The notes under the pieces were generated by a model. The model did no database searches. It saw nothing but the letters and a program-made list of their open reading frames with translations, and was not told the origin of the DNA. A program made the position numbers and the translations under genes. This document shows positions 63,658 through 64,000 of a DNA stretch of 64,000 nt, piece by piece. The DNA comes from Bog-532 sp963742875 (lineage in GTDB: Bacteria > Actinomycetota > Actinomycetes > Streptosporangiales > Streptosporangiaceae): positions 1,240,001-1,304,000 of the forward strand of contig CAVUNO010000017.1 in NCBI GenBank assembly GCA_963742875.1, written 5' to 3'. How positions within the stretch are numbered: position 1 is the stretch's first letter; each line of letters begins with the position of its first letter.

Positions 63658-63900
63658 CGTCACCCCTTTCCTCTCGAGCTGCTCCGGCTGCCCTCCCGCG
63701 CAGCCCCTGGGTGGGCACTGGCCGGTCCATTCCACCGCCGGACCCGTGCGTGGTCCACCCACACGAAAAGTTCTCGTGTGCCAGATCACACCCCCTAAGC
63801 CAAGGTCATGAGCTCTCGAAATGAGACACATGACGGTGGCCAGGACGTTCGGCCCTTGCCCGGCTGTTGTCTCACGGAGAGGATCACGTCCGCCATTGCG
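63658..63900 (-). promoter_or_regulatory. Upstream region of the prm operon, with an inverted repeat
   Basis: About 240 bases before prmA. CACACGA (63760-63766) and TCGTGTG (63774-63780) form an inverted repeat with a 7-base spacer, about 100 bases upstream of prmA, a good site for a regulator. No confident -10/-35 pair was found. The TGGCAC on the minus strand lacks the TTGC of a sigma-54 site, and actinobacteria do not use sigma-54. Confidence 0.5.
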
Positions 63901-64000
63901 TCAGCCGTCACCGAAGACGGCATCCCTGAGTTCGGCGAGCCGGTCTTGGACCTTGTTGGCGACCTGCCGGTTGCCCTCCGCGGCCGGGGTGATCCCCATG
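63901..64000 (-). CDS. C-terminal end of a gene entering from the right (partial)
   Basis: On the minus strand a frame ending with TGA at 63903-63901 reads GITPAAEGNRQVANKVQDRL, AELRDAVFGDG. An ATG at 63999 lies in the frame, but the gene probably continues beyond the window. The position upstream of prmA would fit the operon's regulator; too little is visible to name it. Confidence 0.45.
   Translation of the reverse strand, partial: MGITPAAEGNRQVANKVQDRLAELRDAVFGDG

Noticed and set aside
63770..63800. Sigma-54 promoter upstream of prmA
   Set aside because: TGGCAC occurs but the paired TTGC element is missing, and actinobacteria do not use sigma-54.

Overview
The window is very GC-rich DNA from an actinomycete. 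The gene content is typical of that phylum: AdnAB helicase-nuclease, MoeZ, DUF3107, DUF3117, DUF3040, DUF1707, a sigE/rseA/tatB locus, treX-treY-treZ, and a group 5 soluble diiron monooxygenase (propane/acetone type). A filamentous soil lineage (Streptosporangiales or Trebonia-like) is my guess. No rRNA, tRNA or CRISPR array was seen.

Layout. 1-5.6 kb: a lower-GC, gene-poor left edge, a DUF1707 protein, a Phd/RelE toxin-antitoxin pair, a DUF1905/YdeI-like protein, a repeat-bearing unknown protein, and an acyl-CoA oxidase broken by three small indels. 5.5-11.9 kb: the trehalose operon treX-treY-treZ with ATGA/GTGA overlaps. 11.9-18.2 kb: a small membrane protein, a HIT hydrolase, a winged-helix regulator, NudC, an M20 dipeptidase, a DUF3040 protein and class I DAHP synthase. 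The DAHP synthase is preceded by an aromatic-rich leader peptide (W-Y-W-R-F) and two perfect inverted repeats. 18.5-20.2 kb: an IS200/IS605-type element with intact tnpA and internally deleted tnpB. 20.2-33.2 kb: a GNAT enzyme, adnA/adnB (adnB with three frameshifts), an alkyltransferase-like protein, a subtilase and membrane partner, moeZ, an alpha/beta hydrolase, and a frameshifted ku. 33.2-41.1 kb: a flavoprotein lacking one redox Cys, a TetR regulator, DUF3107, a DEAD-box helicase, a hydrolase, a RecB-like nuclease, a 5'-deleted marC and a PHP phosphoesterase. 41.2-43.9 kb: two secreted proteins with duplicated, probably structured 5' leaders, then a gene-poor stretch holding an orphan terminator. 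43.9-49.3 kb: a NUDIX protein, mrp (two frameshifts), tatB, an RseB-like lipoprotein, anti-sigma factor, SigE and an O-methyltransferase. 49.4-53.1 kb: leucyl aminopeptidase, DUF3117, enoyl-CoA hydratase, dienelactone hydrolase. 53.2-63.7 kb: the monooxygenase operon prmA-B-C-D, amidohydrolase, DUF59 protein, Zn-alcohol dehydrogenase, a dedicated GroEL, and an Nramp transporter starting one base after groEL.

How the main genes work together. PrmABCD would hydroxylate propane (or oxidise acetone); the Zn dehydrogenase would oxidise the resulting secondary alcohol. GroEL probably folds the hydroxylase and the DUF59 protein may help its metal or Fe-S assembly. The adjacent Nramp transporter may feed metal to the diiron site.

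A cross-cutting caution: conserved genes (adnB, mrp, ku, the acyl-CoA oxidase, the DUF59 gene) carry single-base indels, several in homopolymers or tandem repeats. Many look more like consensus errors than true gene death.
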